Below the pieces are notes generated by a model. That model worked only from the letters and a program-made list of their open reading frames with translations. It ran no database searches and was not told the DNA's origin. Shown in pieces: positions 1 to 7,704 of a stretch of DNA of 36,034 nt. The first letter of the stretch is position 1. Each line of letters begins with the position of its first letter. Source of the stretch: Rhodoferax sp. (GTDB lineage: Bacteria; Pseudomonadota; Gammaproteobacteria; Burkholderiales; Burkholderiaceae_C); NCBI GenBank assembly GCA_025351745.1, contig JANXVI010000307.1:1-36034 (forward strand), read 5' to 3'. The translations under genes were made by a program, and so were the position numbers.

Positions 1-2
1 TG

Positions 3-893
3 CTGTTTGCCCCCGACCGCAACGACCCGAATCCCCTGGTCATCTACCACGGCCAGTCTTGCCCCGATGGCTTTGCGTCTGCTTTGGCAGCCTGGTTGTT
101 CTATGAAGGTAAGGCCGAATTTTTGGGGCTGGACCATGGTAATGTGCGTTCCGTGGCCGACCTGCCTGCGCTGGATGGCCGCGCTGTCTACATCCTGGAT
201 TTCTCGTTTTCAGCCGAGATCTTGCGCGTCATTGAAGAGCGCGCAGCCAAGCTGGTGCTGTTGGATCACCACAAGAGTGCGGCAGAACAACTCACCGGAT
301 TTTCTTGCCGCTGCGGGGTTGTGCACTTTGACATGAACAAGTCCGGTTCGCGCCTGGCGTGGGAGTTTTTTCAACCCAACAAGCCGCTGCCGGATTTGGT
401 CCGCTTCATTGAAGACCGTGACATCTGGACCTGGCAATACCCGGAGAGTGCCGGTTTTTTGGCCGCCTTGGACATGGAACCTTTTGACTTCGCGCACTGG
501 GCTGAGATGGCAGCCTTCGACGCGGGGCAGGTTACCGCCTTCATGGCGCGGGGGCAGGCAATGGACGAAAAATTCAACAAGCTCGCCGCTGGCATCGCGG
601 ACAGTGCGCAGCCCATTCGCTTCAACGGCGAACATGGCCTGATGGTCAATGCGCCGGGTGTCTTTCACAGTGTTGTGGGAGACATCTTGTCACGCCAAAG
701 CGGCAGCTTTGCCTTGATGTGGTGTGTGTCCAAAGAGGGGGTTGTCAAGGCTGGGCTGCGCTCACAGCGTAACTTTGACTGCATCGCGCTGGCGCGCAGC
801 ATGGGTGGCGGTGGCCATGCCCAGGCTTGCGGCTTCAAGATGGGCAAGGAGCGCTTGCCCGAACTGCTCAGTGGCGTTCTTACTTCGTCTTGA
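3..893 (+). CDS. DHH-family phosphoesterase (5' end outside window)
   Basis: The frame is open from the first base of the window. It carries the DHH-superfamily signature: an early CPDG motif, then LDHHKS, and near the C-terminus the DHHA1 loop GGGGHAQACGF. Such proteins are Mn-dependent phosphodiesterases or pyrophosphatases (RecJ, NrnA and oligoribonuclease relatives). The visible part, about 296 residues, has the usual length of the short single-DHH/DHHA1 members. Bases 1-2 are TG, so the start codon may lie one base upstream of the window, with a protein beginning MLFAPDRND; this cannot be confirmed here. The 3' end overlaps a convergent small gene by 14 bp. The substrate cannot be told from sequence. 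Confidence 0.85.
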   Translation: MFAPDRNDPNPLVIYHGQSCPDGFASALAAWLFYEGKAEFLGLDHGNVRSVADLPALDGRAVYILDFSFSAEILRVIEERAAKLVLLDHHKSAAEQLTGFSCRCGVVHFDMNKSGSRLAWEFFQPNKPLPDLVRFIEDRDIWTWQYPESAGFLAALDMEPFDFAHWAEMAAFDAGQVTAFMARGQAMDEKFNKLAAGIADSAQPIRFNGEHGLMVNAPGVFHSVVGDILSRQSGSFALMWCVSKEGVVKAGLRSQRNFDCIALARSMGGGGHAQACGFKMGKERLPELLSGVLTSS

Positions 894-1020
894 TCTTGCC
901 GCGTGGCATGACCGTAGTGACTGGCGCCATCGGTCGGTCAGACGTTGAGTTTTTAGGCTCGGATGTGTCCTTCTTGGGTTTTTTTGCCATCTTTTCTTTG
1001 CGCTGATCACCTTTAGCCAT
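880..1020 (-). CDS. 46-residue lysine-rich small protein
   Basis: A short minus-strand frame starts at ATG 1020-1018 and ends with TAA 882-880. GGAGGA lies three bases upstream of the start, a strong if close ribosome binding site. The product begins MAKGDQRKEKMAKKPKKD and ends MPRGKIKTK: strongly basic, low complexity, no membrane segment, probably cytoplasmic and possibly nucleic-acid associated. I recall similar short Lys/Pro/Thr-rich hypothetical proteins in Betaproteobacteria, but no function is known to me. Its last 14 bp overlap the convergent DHH phosphoesterase gene. The strong RBS and the conserved-looking ends make it a better candidate than chance. Confidence 0.7.
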   Translation of the reverse strand: MAKGDQRKEKMAKKPKKDTSEPKNSTSDRPMAPVTTVMPRGKIKTK

Positions 1021-1130
1021 ATGTCCTCCAAATTCAACCCCGACATGGGATTCGATGGCGTGATATTACGGCAGAAATGGCCCAGTGTGGAGCATGCCAG
1101 TGCTTGTTGTCGTTGGCTATTGCACCTACC

Positions 1131-1655
1131 ATGTCTTCATCCGTCATTATCGGTAACCATGCCATGGCAAAACACATGACACCCAGCACCCAGTGGCAAG
1201 AAACTGTCGCATCCGACGAAGCGCAGCGCTATGCCCGATACGGCGAGCAATTTGCGGCGCTCCAGGCCAGAAAGTCCAAAAAGCACGGCAATGGCCGTGC
1301 TTTGCACCGCAAACAAGTGACGGCAGCCGAGGGCTCCTTTGAAGTGCTGAAGAATCTGCCGGACTTTGCGCGCCAGGGTTTGTTTGCCAAGCCCGGCACG
1401 TTTGAGACCTGGGTGCGCTTGTCCAACGGCGGCATGGACAAAGCGTCGGACCATAAGCCCGACATCCGCGGGTTCTCACTTCGGGTCTTGGGCGTCTCTG
1501 GCGATTCGGCCGCCGGCAAGGTTCTGGGAGAGCAGGTTGAATCGTCAATATTTGACCCGTGGCAAGCGCTGGCTGCTTATCGACCCTTGGGCGATGTCAT
1601 GCGCGCGCGCAAAGCGGGTTACTTTGTGAGCCAACAGGCCCGGGGCGCGGCTTAA
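1131..1655 (+). CDS. Catalase-like heme protein, internally deleted
   Basis: The N-terminal part (HGNGRALHRKQ, GLFAKPGTFETWVRLSNGG, PDIRGFSLRVLGVSG) matches the start of the catalase-like (SrpA-related) family. The last 35 residues (FDPWQALAAYRPLGDVMRAR, then YFVSQQARGAA) match its C-terminus. Family members are about 340 residues; this frame has 174 from ATG 1131. About 150-160 central residues are missing at a junction around 1515-1540, between GDSAAG and EQVESS, with the frame preserved. The deleted part contains much of the heme pocket, so catalase or peroxidase activity is unlikely. Alternative starts are ATG 1077 and ATG 1164; none has a clear Shine-Dalgarno sequence. Probably a decaying gene. 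Confidence 0.7.
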   Translation: MSSSVIIGNHAMAKHMTPSTQWQETVASDEAQRYARYGEQFAALQARKSKKHGNGRALHRKQVTAAEGSFEVLKNLPDFARQGLFAKPGTFETWVRLSNGGMDKASDHKPDIRGFSLRVLGVSGDSAAGKVLGEQVESSIFDPWQALAAYRPLGDVMRARKAGYFVSQQARGAA

Positions 1656-1746
1656 ATAGGGCGCTCTTGATTTGGCTCAAGTTTGCTGAGGCTCAACAAG
1701 CGCAGTATGCGAAGGTATTTATCACCATTCTTCAGGAGGCATTCAC

Positions 1747-2187
1747 ATGTTCACACACATAGTTATCGCAACCGATGGCTCGCCTGCTTCCGAGCACGCG
1801 GCACAGTTGGCGGTGAGCCTGGCCCGCACGCACGGTGCCAAGTTGACCGCGGTGTATGTGGTGGATCCTTATCCGTACCTCGGAGTCGGTGAAATCAACC
1901 CGATGGGTTTCCAGTCGTACATGTCCGCCGCCCAGGCTCAGGCGGCACAAGCGCATGCCTATGTTGAACAACTGAGCAAGCAGGGCGAGCAGCCTGTTGC
2001 TTTGGATGTTCGTTTGGTGGAGGAAGTTGGCGCTGCCAGCGGCATCGTACAAACCGCTGAAACCCTTGGCGCCGACCTGATCGTGCTGGGATCGCATGGA
2101 CGCAGTGGCATTGCGCGTCTGATGTTGGGCAGTGTGTCGAACAAAGTGGTGGCGGAGTCGAAGGTGCCCGTGCTTGTGACTCGGTAG
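1747..2187 (+). CDS. Universal stress protein, UspA family
   Basis: A 146-residue cytoplasmic protein with the single Usp fold. It opens with IVIATDGSPASEHAA, and the C-terminal nucleotide-binding loop GSHGRSGIARLMLGS fits the ATP-binding pattern G-x2-G-x9-G-S of the UspFG/MJ0577 type. Such proteins bind ATP and accumulate in stress or growth arrest. The start is well defined: AGGAGG at 1734-1739 lies seven bases upstream of ATG. It stands alone, about 90 bp after the broken catalase-like gene. Confidence 0.93.
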   Translation: MFTHIVIATDGSPASEHAAQLAVSLARTHGAKLTAVYVVDPYPYLGVGEINPMGFQSYMSAAQAQAAQAHAYVEQLSKQGEQPVALDVRLVEEVGAASGIVQTAETLGADLIVLGSHGRSGIARLMLGSVSNKVVAESKVPVLVTR

Positions 2188-2293
2188 AGGAGTCACGCCT
2201 GTATAGCGCCATGCAATGTGTACCCGCGCCTTGAAATAGTGGGTTTTGCGCCCAGCTAGGGAGTCTTACGACGTATGGACTGGAGCGTGTGCA

Positions 2294-3121
2294 GTGGCTT
2301 TTATTGTTGTGTGCGGCCTGGCTCTGTTGCTGGTCATGGGTTTACTGGGCCAGCCCTATTGGCTACGGCTGCGGCGCAGCAAAGTACGTGCAGTTGCATT
2401 TCCTGAGACATGGCGCAAGATATTGCGACGCCGCGTGCCTCTGGTGCGCCGACTGCCGGCCCATCTGCATATGCAGCTCAAAAAAAACATGCAGGTTTTC
2501 ATTGCCGAGAAGTCGTTTTTGGGTTGTGCAGGGTTGCAAATTACCGAAGAGATGCGGGTGGTCATTGCAGCCCAGGCCTGTCTGTTGATTTTGAATCGCG
2601 CCACAGATTACTTTGCAAACGTGCGGCAAGTGTTGGTCTACCCCGGCGCTTTTTTTGTCAACCGCACGTCGACGGACTACGCCGGTGTACAGCGGGAAAA
2701 TCGCCATGCGCTGGCTGGCGAGTCATGGTCGCAGGGGCAGGTCATCTTGTCCTGGCAAGACACAATGGAAGGCGCTGCCGTCGCAGACGATGGCCGTAAC
2801 GTGGTGATACATGAATTTGCCCATCAGTTGGATCAGGAAAACGGCGCAGCTCGAGGTGCACCCCCGCCCACATGGGGTGACACGCAGTACGACGCACGGC
2901 GCTGGTCGAAGGTTTTTCAAGCGGCTTACGCGCAGTTGCAGTCCGAAGTTGAGAGCGGCGTTCAAGGCCTCATCAACCATTACGGTGCGCAAGACCCGGC
3001 CGAGTTTTTTGCGGTGGTGTCCGAAGTATTTTTTGAACAACCCAAAGAACTGGCGGCACACTACCCGGCTTTGTACCGAGAGCTCAGTGGCTACTACAAG
3101 GTAGACCCTGCGGCTTGGTAA
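2294..3121 (+). CDS. MtfA-type zinc peptidase (M90 family)
   Basis: The protein carries the zinc motif HEFAH (in VVIHEFAHQLDQENG, about residues 173-177) and the downstream EFFAVVSEVFFEQP that supplies the third ligand, as in E. coli MtfA, a 265-residue peptidase. From GTG 2294 it has 275 residues. A hydrophobic N-terminal segment (AFIVVCGLALLLVMGLLG), followed by QPYWLRLRR, suggests a membrane anchor with a cytoplasmic catalytic domain. I chose GTG 2294 because GGAG at 2282-2285 sits eight bases upstream; the frame is open from TTG 2246, which has no such site. In E. coli MtfA acts with the Mlc repressor in glucose-PTS control; that role is not transferable from context here. Confidence 0.88.
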   Translation: MAFIVVCGLALLLVMGLLGQPYWLRLRRSKVRAVAFPETWRKILRRRVPLVRRLPAHLHMQLKKNMQVFIAEKSFLGCAGLQITEEMRVVIAAQACLLILNRATDYFANVRQVLVYPGAFFVNRTSTDYAGVQRENRHALAGESWSQGQVILSWQDTMEGAAVADDGRNVVIHEFAHQLDQENGAARGAPPPTWGDTQYDARRWSKVFQAAYAQLQSEVESGVQGLINHYGAQDPAEFFAVVSEVFFEQPKELAAHYPALYRELSGYYKVDPAAW

Positions 3122-3145
3122 GGCGTTGGGCCACGCGCAGCGCGC

Positions 3146-3436
3146 TTACACGCCTTCGAGCATGAACATGGTCCGGCGTGCCGATTGTCGGCTGATGGGC
3201 AAAATTGCTTGGTACTCGGGCGAGTTGTAGAAACGATTGGCAGAGTCAGCGTCCGGAAAGCGGATCAGCACCATGCGGCTGGGTGACCACAGATCGGATT
3301 CTTTCAGTGTCATACTGCCTCCGCGCGCCAGGTATTCACCGCCAAAGCGTTCGACCAAGGGCTTGGCCTGGAGCTTGTATTCTTCATATAGTTCGGGGTT
3401 GTCGAGCAGGGTATCGCCGATCAGGTAGGTTGCCAT
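3146..3436 (-). CDS. DUF1330 family protein
   Basis: A 96-residue protein beginning MATYLIGDTLLDNPELYEEY. The pattern FGGEYLARGG ... LIRFPDADSANRFYNSPEYQ is the hallmark of DUF1330, a small dimeric alpha/beta-barrel (ferredoxin-like) family of unknown activity. The frame extends to 3490, but the family's usual start (MA-Y) falls at 3436. No strong RBS is visible. It lies 50 bp downstream of the ketopantoate-reductase-like gene on the same strand and is probably cotranscribed with it. Confidence 0.85.
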   Translation of the reverse strand: MATYLIGDTLLDNPELYEEYKLQAKPLVERFGGEYLARGGSMTLKESDLWSPSRMVLIRFPDADSANRFYNSPEYQAILPISRQSARRTMFMLEGV

Positions 3437-3486
3437 AGTTGTCTCGGGTAATGGGAAAAGTGTTGTGGGGATGCCCAAGTAACGGG

Positions 3487-4464
3487 TCAATACAGACCGC
3501 GGACCCTGGCTTGCAAGCGACTAAGGCCCAACAAAGCGTCGGTAAACGGAGTGGCCACGCCTGTCAAACTGCCCAGCTCTCGCACCACGGTCACCAGAGC
3601 ATCGAGTTCCACAGCCTTGCCCGCCTCCACATCCTGGAGCATCGAGGTCTTGAACGCTCCGAGCTTGAGGGTGACCTGGTGTCGATCCGATGGTTGCTGG
3701 TCAATGGGGATACCCATGCGATTGCCGATCTCTTTGGCCTCCAGCATCACGCTAGAGACGAAATTGCGGACCAGTTCGTCGTCAAGAATGAGATCCGTGG
3801 TGGCTCCCGTCAATGCGCTGATGGGATTCACTGTCATGTTGCCCCATAGCTTGTACCAGACGTCTTTTTGCACCTGGGGCGATATGGTCGTTGAAAAGCC
3901 AGCTTGGGTCAGCAGCGCTGCCAATGCCTGCACACGTTCACTGACTACACCCGAGGGTTCGCCCAGTATCAACCCATTGCCAAAGTGGTGTCGGATGACG
4001 CCCGGCGCGTCGACCGAGCAACTGGCGTGCACCACACAGCCGACGACGTTGGCTGCAGGGATGGTCGCAGCAATCTCCCCGCTGGCATCCACTGCCAGAA
4101 GGTGGGTGCCTTTTAGTGCGCCGCCAAAGCCCTCGAAGAACCACCAGGGAATACCGTTCATGGCGGTGAGCACAATAGTACGCGGACCTATCAGCGGGGC
4201 GACCTGGCGCACCACGTCCCGCAGCGCGGGAGCCTTGACGGCAATCACTACCAGATCCTGCACGCCCAAATCTGCGGCGTTGAAACTTGCCTTAACGGCG
4301 TGCCGTTCATCACCCACTTGCAGCCCCTGGGTTTGCAGTGCCGCCAACGTTGTACCTCGGGCAAAAACACTGACCGTGCAACCGGCACGCGACATCCCGG
4401 CCCCCAACCAGCCGCCGATGGCGCCGCAGCCGACGATGCAGACACTGGAAAATGTAGGTGTCAT
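3487..4464 (-). CDS. Ketopantoate reductase-like (ApbA/PanE family) dehydrogenase
   Basis: A 325-residue protein with an N-terminal NAD(P) Rossmann motif (VCIVGCGAIGGWLGA, glycines about residues 12-18). The C-terminal helical domain contains KLWGNMTVNPISALTG, the ApbA_C signature with the substrate-binding KxxxN region. Family members reduce 2-dehydropantoate in pantothenate synthesis, but many paralogues act on other 2-oxo acids. The WFFEGFGG insertion and the absence of pan genes nearby argue for a paralogue. AAGGA four to five bases upstream of ATG supports the start. The DUF1330 gene follows downstream. Confidence 0.85.
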   Translation of the reverse strand: MTPTFSSVCIVGCGAIGGWLGAGMSRAGCTVSVFARGTTLAALQTQGLQVGDERHAVKASFNAADLGVQDLVVIAVKAPALRDVVRQVAPLIGPRTIVLTAMNGIPWWFFEGFGGALKGTHLLAVDASGEIAATIPAANVVGCVVHASCSVDAPGVIRHHFGNGLILGEPSGVVSERVQALAALLTQAGFSTTISPQVQKDVWYKLWGNMTVNPISALTGATTDLILDDELVRNFVSSVMLEAKEIGNRMGIPIDQQPSDRHQVTLKLGAFKTSMLQDVEAGKAVELDALVTVVRELGSLTGVATPFTDALLGLSRLQARVRGLY

Positions 4465-4616
4465 GTGTTCCTTAGTACCCAGTTACGGAAGTTCATGGAT
4501 TTCTTACAATCGTTTGGATGCTGGTTGTATTTTGGCAGCGTTGCCTACGCTGATCATTTGTCTGGCATCTGGTTCGAGCCCATTGTTGGCGCGCCTCGGA
4601 TGGCTTATGAACATAG

Positions 4617-4625
4617 TTATCCACA
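4617..4625 (+). promoter_or_regulatory. DnaA box TTATCCACA
   Basis: Exact match to the high-affinity DnaA box TTATCCACA, in non-coding, AT-rich sequence. A second exact copy in the same orientation lies 215 bp downstream. A single copy could be chance; the pair makes DnaA binding likelier. No dnaA, parAB or rep gene is nearby. Confidence 0.5.
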
Positions 4626-4831
4626 AAGCGTTCCACAGAAACCGGGGGTAACTATAAGCCTTTGCATGTTGCGACGCAGTATTCGGCCCGATCACAATTT
4701 TTGCTATCACACGGGCTAGCACCATTGGTAAATATGCCCTTTTGGGTTTGGGGTTTACCCTCAATTTCAGCCAATTCTTGGCTTCTTGGAATGGAGGCAT
4801 ACCTGAAAGCAATGGGCAAAGGCTTGCAAGG

Positions 4832-4840
4832 TTATCCACA
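4832..4840 (+). promoter_or_regulatory. DnaA box TTATCCACA (second copy)
   Basis: Second exact TTATCCACA, same strand as the box at 4617. I noticed no other exact copy in the window on either strand. It could be a titration or regulatory site or a remnant origin. Confidence 0.5.
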
Positions 4841-4950
4841 GCAGTGACCTAGTCAGTTGGTAGTAAGAATCTGGCGGTTTGCGATGTTGAAGCCAATTTA
4901 TCGAATGGACTCTAAGATTGCCCCGTCGCGCAGATTTATATGGAAAACTA

Positions 4951-5003
4951 CGCGGTAGCCCTCGTCCAATGAGCATAGTTCACTATCAAATCAATAGCTA
5001 ACG
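4951..5003 (-). repeat. Dispersed intergenic repeat, copy 1
   Basis: Read on the minus strand it runs from a TTGATAG-like AT-rich half to GGACGAGGGCTACCG. It shares the ACGAGGGCTA core and upstream AT-rich TAGC/TATAGC half with four other intergenic copies in this window (16440, 24572, 31794, 32045). The arms are partly degenerate. Confidence 0.55.
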
Positions 5004-5455
5004 ACCTAAAACGCAGAGCCGGGCATGCCAAGGTGCGCGCCTTGCCGGATTGCGAGATTACGGTGAATGCCTGCGCATGGATCAGCTGTGACTCGGTGTG
5101 CATACAGGGCATGTAGGGCAGTCAGCCAGGCAAAGGTGCCCCGCTTAGCATCCAGCCCGACCCTTTGCTCGCCGGCGACCAGTTCGACTACAAGTGTGAT
5201 GGCCGGGGCGTTTTGGGGGAAGGCGGCGGCCATGTCGCGATGCTGAGTCTGCCCACGGTTGGCTGCGCGCGCACCCTCTGCCGACTGCAATGGCATGCGC
5301 GGGCGATACGAAGAATGGTCAGCGCATTGTTGTCATTCCGTCGGATTCTTCGTCCACGGGTTTCTTACTTGCGTGCGTCAACGGCTGCCGCAAGTTGGGC
5401 GTTGCTAGAGCTAGACACAGTAGTGTCTTTGTTGCTCAGGAGCCCACAGGTTCCT

Positions 5456-5464
5456 TGGTATACT
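5456..5464 (+). promoter_or_regulatory. Extended -10 promoter element
   Basis: TGGTATACT is an extended sigma-70 -10 element (TGn plus TATACT, 4/6 to TATAAT). No good -35 is seen at 17 bp, as often with extended -10 promoters. It would start transcription near 5471 and give a 70-base leader for the gene at 5541. That leader contains the small palindrome AAAGTTATCAACTTT (5507-5521). Confidence 0.4.
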
Positions 5465-5540
5465 GGTTTTTGACAGTCCTTTCGCTCGGTCAGTCGCTTT
5501 TTTTTAAAAGTTATCAACTTTCACATTTTGGAGTTCTCAT

Positions 5541-5933
5541 ATGAATAAATTTCTGGTCGCCCTGGTCGCGGGTTTGGTTGCTACGGGTGTGTATGCTGCT
5601 GACGACGCAAAAAAGACACGTGCTGAAGTGAAGATGGAAGCCAAAGAAGCCAACAAAAAGGGCGACACTGCTGGTGGTGAAGCCAACGCTATGGTAGCTA
5701 CTGCTGAAGCCAAGTTGTCCAAAGAAGAAATGGCTGCCGTGCGCGCAAGCGTCAAGGCCGAAGCCAAAACCGCCAACAAGAAGGGCGTTGCCGTCGGCGG
5801 TGAAGCCAACGCAATGCTAACCGCTGCTGAAGGCAAGTTGTCCAAAGAAGAAATGGTTGCTTTGCGTGCCAAGGTCAAAGCCGAAGCCAAAGTTGCCGTC
5901 AAAAAGGGCGAAGTCAAGATGGGTGAAAAGTAA
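5541..5933 (+). CDS. Small exported Ala/Lys/Glu-rich repeat protein
   Basis: A 130-residue protein with a clean signal peptide (MNKFLVALVAGLVATGVYA, cleavage before ADDA). The mature part is almost wholly built from 2.5 copies of a 41-residue unit: residues 27-67, 68-108 and a partial 109-130. Each unit contains KxEAKxANKKG, GGEANAM and KLSKEEM. The units look helical and highly charged. The start is supported by GGAG seven bases upstream. It is a single-gene unit between an extended -10 promoter and a bidirectional terminator. I do not recognise a named family; a periplasmic stress or filler protein is possible but unproven. Confidence 0.85.
   Translation: MNKFLVALVAGLVATGVYAADDAKKTRAEVKMEAKEANKKGDTAGGEANAMVATAEAKLSKEEMAAVRASVKAEAKTANKKGVAVGGEANAMLTAAEGKLSKEEMVALRAKVKAEAKVAVKKGEVKMGEK
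5619..5930 (+). repeat. In-frame tandem 123-bp repeat within the exported protein gene
   Basis: Units at 5619-5741 and 5742-5864 and a partial unit at 5865-5930 encode near-identical 41-residue blocks. The DNA is also similar (both full units have AAGTTGTCCAAAGAAGAAAT), pointing to internal duplication. Confidence 0.8.
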
Positions 5934-5977
5934 TTCAATCTAACCTCGCTGCAATGCGAGGTATATGGTTGAAATGG

Positions 5978-6003
5978 AAAAGGGCTCTTTGTGGCCCTTT
6001 TTT
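5978..6003. terminator. Bidirectional rho-independent terminator
   Basis: AAAAGGGC pairs with GCCCTTTT around an 8-base loop, flanked by A and T tracts, so it can terminate both the gene ending at 5933 and the convergent gene ending at 6008. A second small hairpin, CCTCGC/GCGAGG, lies just before it at 5944-5961. Confidence 0.8.
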
Positions 6004-6007
6004 GCAT

Positions 6008-7642
6008 TTATAGCTGTTCTTCTGGGACCAACGGGCTCAGGACCCAAGCCTTGAATCGCAACCAAAAGGACGTATCAGGTTCTGTGGTCAAGACCATTTC
6101 CTGGTCGTCATCCATACCAAGCCACTCAATACCAGAACCGTTCTTGTTCAGGCGCAACCGGTAAGCGCTTTGCAGCCTGTCTATATCTATGATCCGAATG
6201 ATTTCGCGCGCGATCTCTGGGCTGTCGATGACAGCGCCAAACTCGGTGTTGACCGACGCTGAGCGCGGATCCAAGTTCATGGAGCCAACGAACGATGTCT
6301 TGCGATCTATGACAAATAGCTTGGCGTGCAACCTTCCCAATGACGAGCCAAACAGGAAGGGACGCTTGTTGTATTTCACACGAGACGTGCTAAGTTCATA
6401 TAGCTCGATGCCTTCGGCCAACATCTGCTCGCGGTAGCGACTGTAACCAGTATGGACAATGGGCTCGTCGGTTGATCCCAGCGAATTGGTCATAACGGTG
6501 ACCTTGACACCCCGTTCTCGCAACGTTCTGAGAAACTTCATGCCCTTAATCCCGGGCACAAAGTAGGGTGACGATGCCACCACCTCGCGTTGGGCCATGC
6601 TTACCGCTTCGAGAACGTTGTAGGTCACGCTGGTCTCTAACAGGTCGCTGCCAGCCAAGCTTTCAAAGGGCTTGTCGGGGTGGTCCGCAAACACGTACGC
6701 CGTGCCCCAATGTAAGCCCAAACGCCCCCCGTCCAGGTCGTCCGAAATGGGGGCATAGCCCAGAACATCCGTGGTAGCTAGTGGCTTTGGCGCTGGGGTC
6801 TTGGCGGGACCGGTTTCTTCCTCGAAGAATGCTATAAGTTGGTCCTTGGTCCATTCGTTTTTGGCAATGGCTTCCAGTGGATAAACGGCTCGGCTATTCC
6901 AGTAACGGTCAAAAAGGGCTCCCATGGCGGGAAGCACCTCGCCGACCACAAAGGCATCCAGATCGATAAAGTTTTCTGAAGTACCGCGCAGGTAGTATTC
7001 GTTTGCCACGTTTCGACCGCCGATCACGGCCATTGCGCCGTCTGCAATGAACAGCTTGTTGTGCATGCGGTGGTTAACCCTCGATAGATCGCCTAGCGAG
7101 GCAAGAAAGCGTCCAGTCTGCCCTTGTTGCCGCGCACAGCAGAATGGATTGAAGAGCCGCACCTGGACGTTTTTGTGCGCAGCCAAAGCCAGGAACAATG
7201 CGTCTTGGCCACCCGTATAGAGATCGTCAATAAGCAGCCGGACTCGAACTCCGCGGTTGGCTGCGTCACGCAAGGCTCGCAACACCCAACGCCCAGTTTC
7301 ATCGTTTTCCAAGTGGTAGTACTGCACGTCCAACGACTCTTGCGCACGTTGAGCCAACTGAACACGGGCGTCGAGAGAAAACGTGCCCAGCGGCATGAGC
7401 CGAAATCCGGACAGTCCTTTCTCGGGTTGAGACTCTTGGGCGATACGTCCCAGCATGGTATTGCGCGATGCTTCTATCGACTCACTGGCAATCGCTTGAC
7501 GATCAATGCTGGGCAGGGCCACCGCACATCCGCCGAGCACGGCGTTCAGGCACAACAGTGCGACCATCAACGCCAGTCGACGCGTGATCGCCTGGCCCAG
7601 GGGAACCTTCCTTGCAAAGCTGTTTCTTACTCCAGATAGCAT
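6008..7642 (-). CDS. Phospholipase D-family lipoprotein (cardiolipin synthase-like)
   Basis: The protein has two HKD motifs, HNKLFIADGAMAVIGGRN (about residues 194-211) and HAKLFVIDRKTSFVGSMN (about 439-456). These are the catalytic pair of the PLD superfamily, which cleaves or transfers phosphatidyl groups through a phospho-His intermediate. An N-terminal hydrophobic segment ends in the lipobox LGGC (Cys about 39), so it is probably a periplasmic lipoprotein, as in the ClsC-like subgroup. The 544-residue length from ATG 7642 fits. The frame extends to 7720, but that would run across the start region of the divergent peroxiredoxin gene; neither start has a clear RBS. Confidence 0.88.
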   Translation of the reverse strand: MLSGVRNSFARKVPLGQAITRRLALMVALLCLNAVLGGCAVALPSIDRQAIASESIEASRNTMLGRIAQESQPEKGLSGFRLMPLGTFSLDARVQLAQRAQESLDVQYYHLENDETGRWVLRALRDAANRGVRVRLLIDDLYTGGQDALFLALAAHKNVQVRLFNPFCCARQQGQTGRFLASLGDLSRVNHRMHNKLFIADGAMAVIGGRNVANEYYLRGTSENFIDLDAFVVGEVLPAMGALFDRYWNSRAVYPLEAIAKNEWTKDQLIAFFEEETGPAKTPAPKPLATTDVLGYAPISDDLDGGRLGLHWGTAYVFADHPDKPFESLAGSDLLETSVTYNVLEAVSMAQREVVASSPYFVPGIKGMKFLRTLRERGVKVTVMTNSLGSTDEPIVHTGYSRYREQMLAEGIELYELSTSRVKYNKRPFLFGSSLGRLHAKLFVIDRKTSFVGSMNLDPRSASVNTEFGAVIDSPEIAREIIRIIDIDRLQSAYRLRLNKNGSGIEWLGMDDDQEMVLTTEPDTSFWLRFKAWVLSPLVPEEQL

Positions 7643-7704
7643 GGCAAAAAATACGCGTGGCCCGCTATACTGGTTTTCAAACTTTAAGGATCTGGAGTCG
7701 CGGT

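Larger units (their letters stand above)
4465..5540. other. 1.1-kb region without a convincing gene
   Basis: This is the longest non-coding stretch and is visibly more AT-rich at 4480-5000 than its surroundings. It holds two perfect DnaA boxes, one dispersed repeat copy and the promoter of the next gene. A minus-strand frame at 5006-5296 (96 codons, with stretches such as ITLVVELVAGEQRVGLDA) has plausible codon use but no start signal and no recognised relative; it may be a gene remnant. I see no RNA gene. Confidence 0.6.

Noticed and set aside
3551..4651. 366-codon plus-strand frame
   Set aside because: Antisense shadow of the ketopantoate-reductase-like gene; Ser/Pro/Thr-rich noise.
5459..7677. 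Shared 12-mer TATACTGGTTTT before two exported-protein genes
   Set aside because: Dozens of repeated 12-mers are expected by chance in 36 kb, and the flanks differ.
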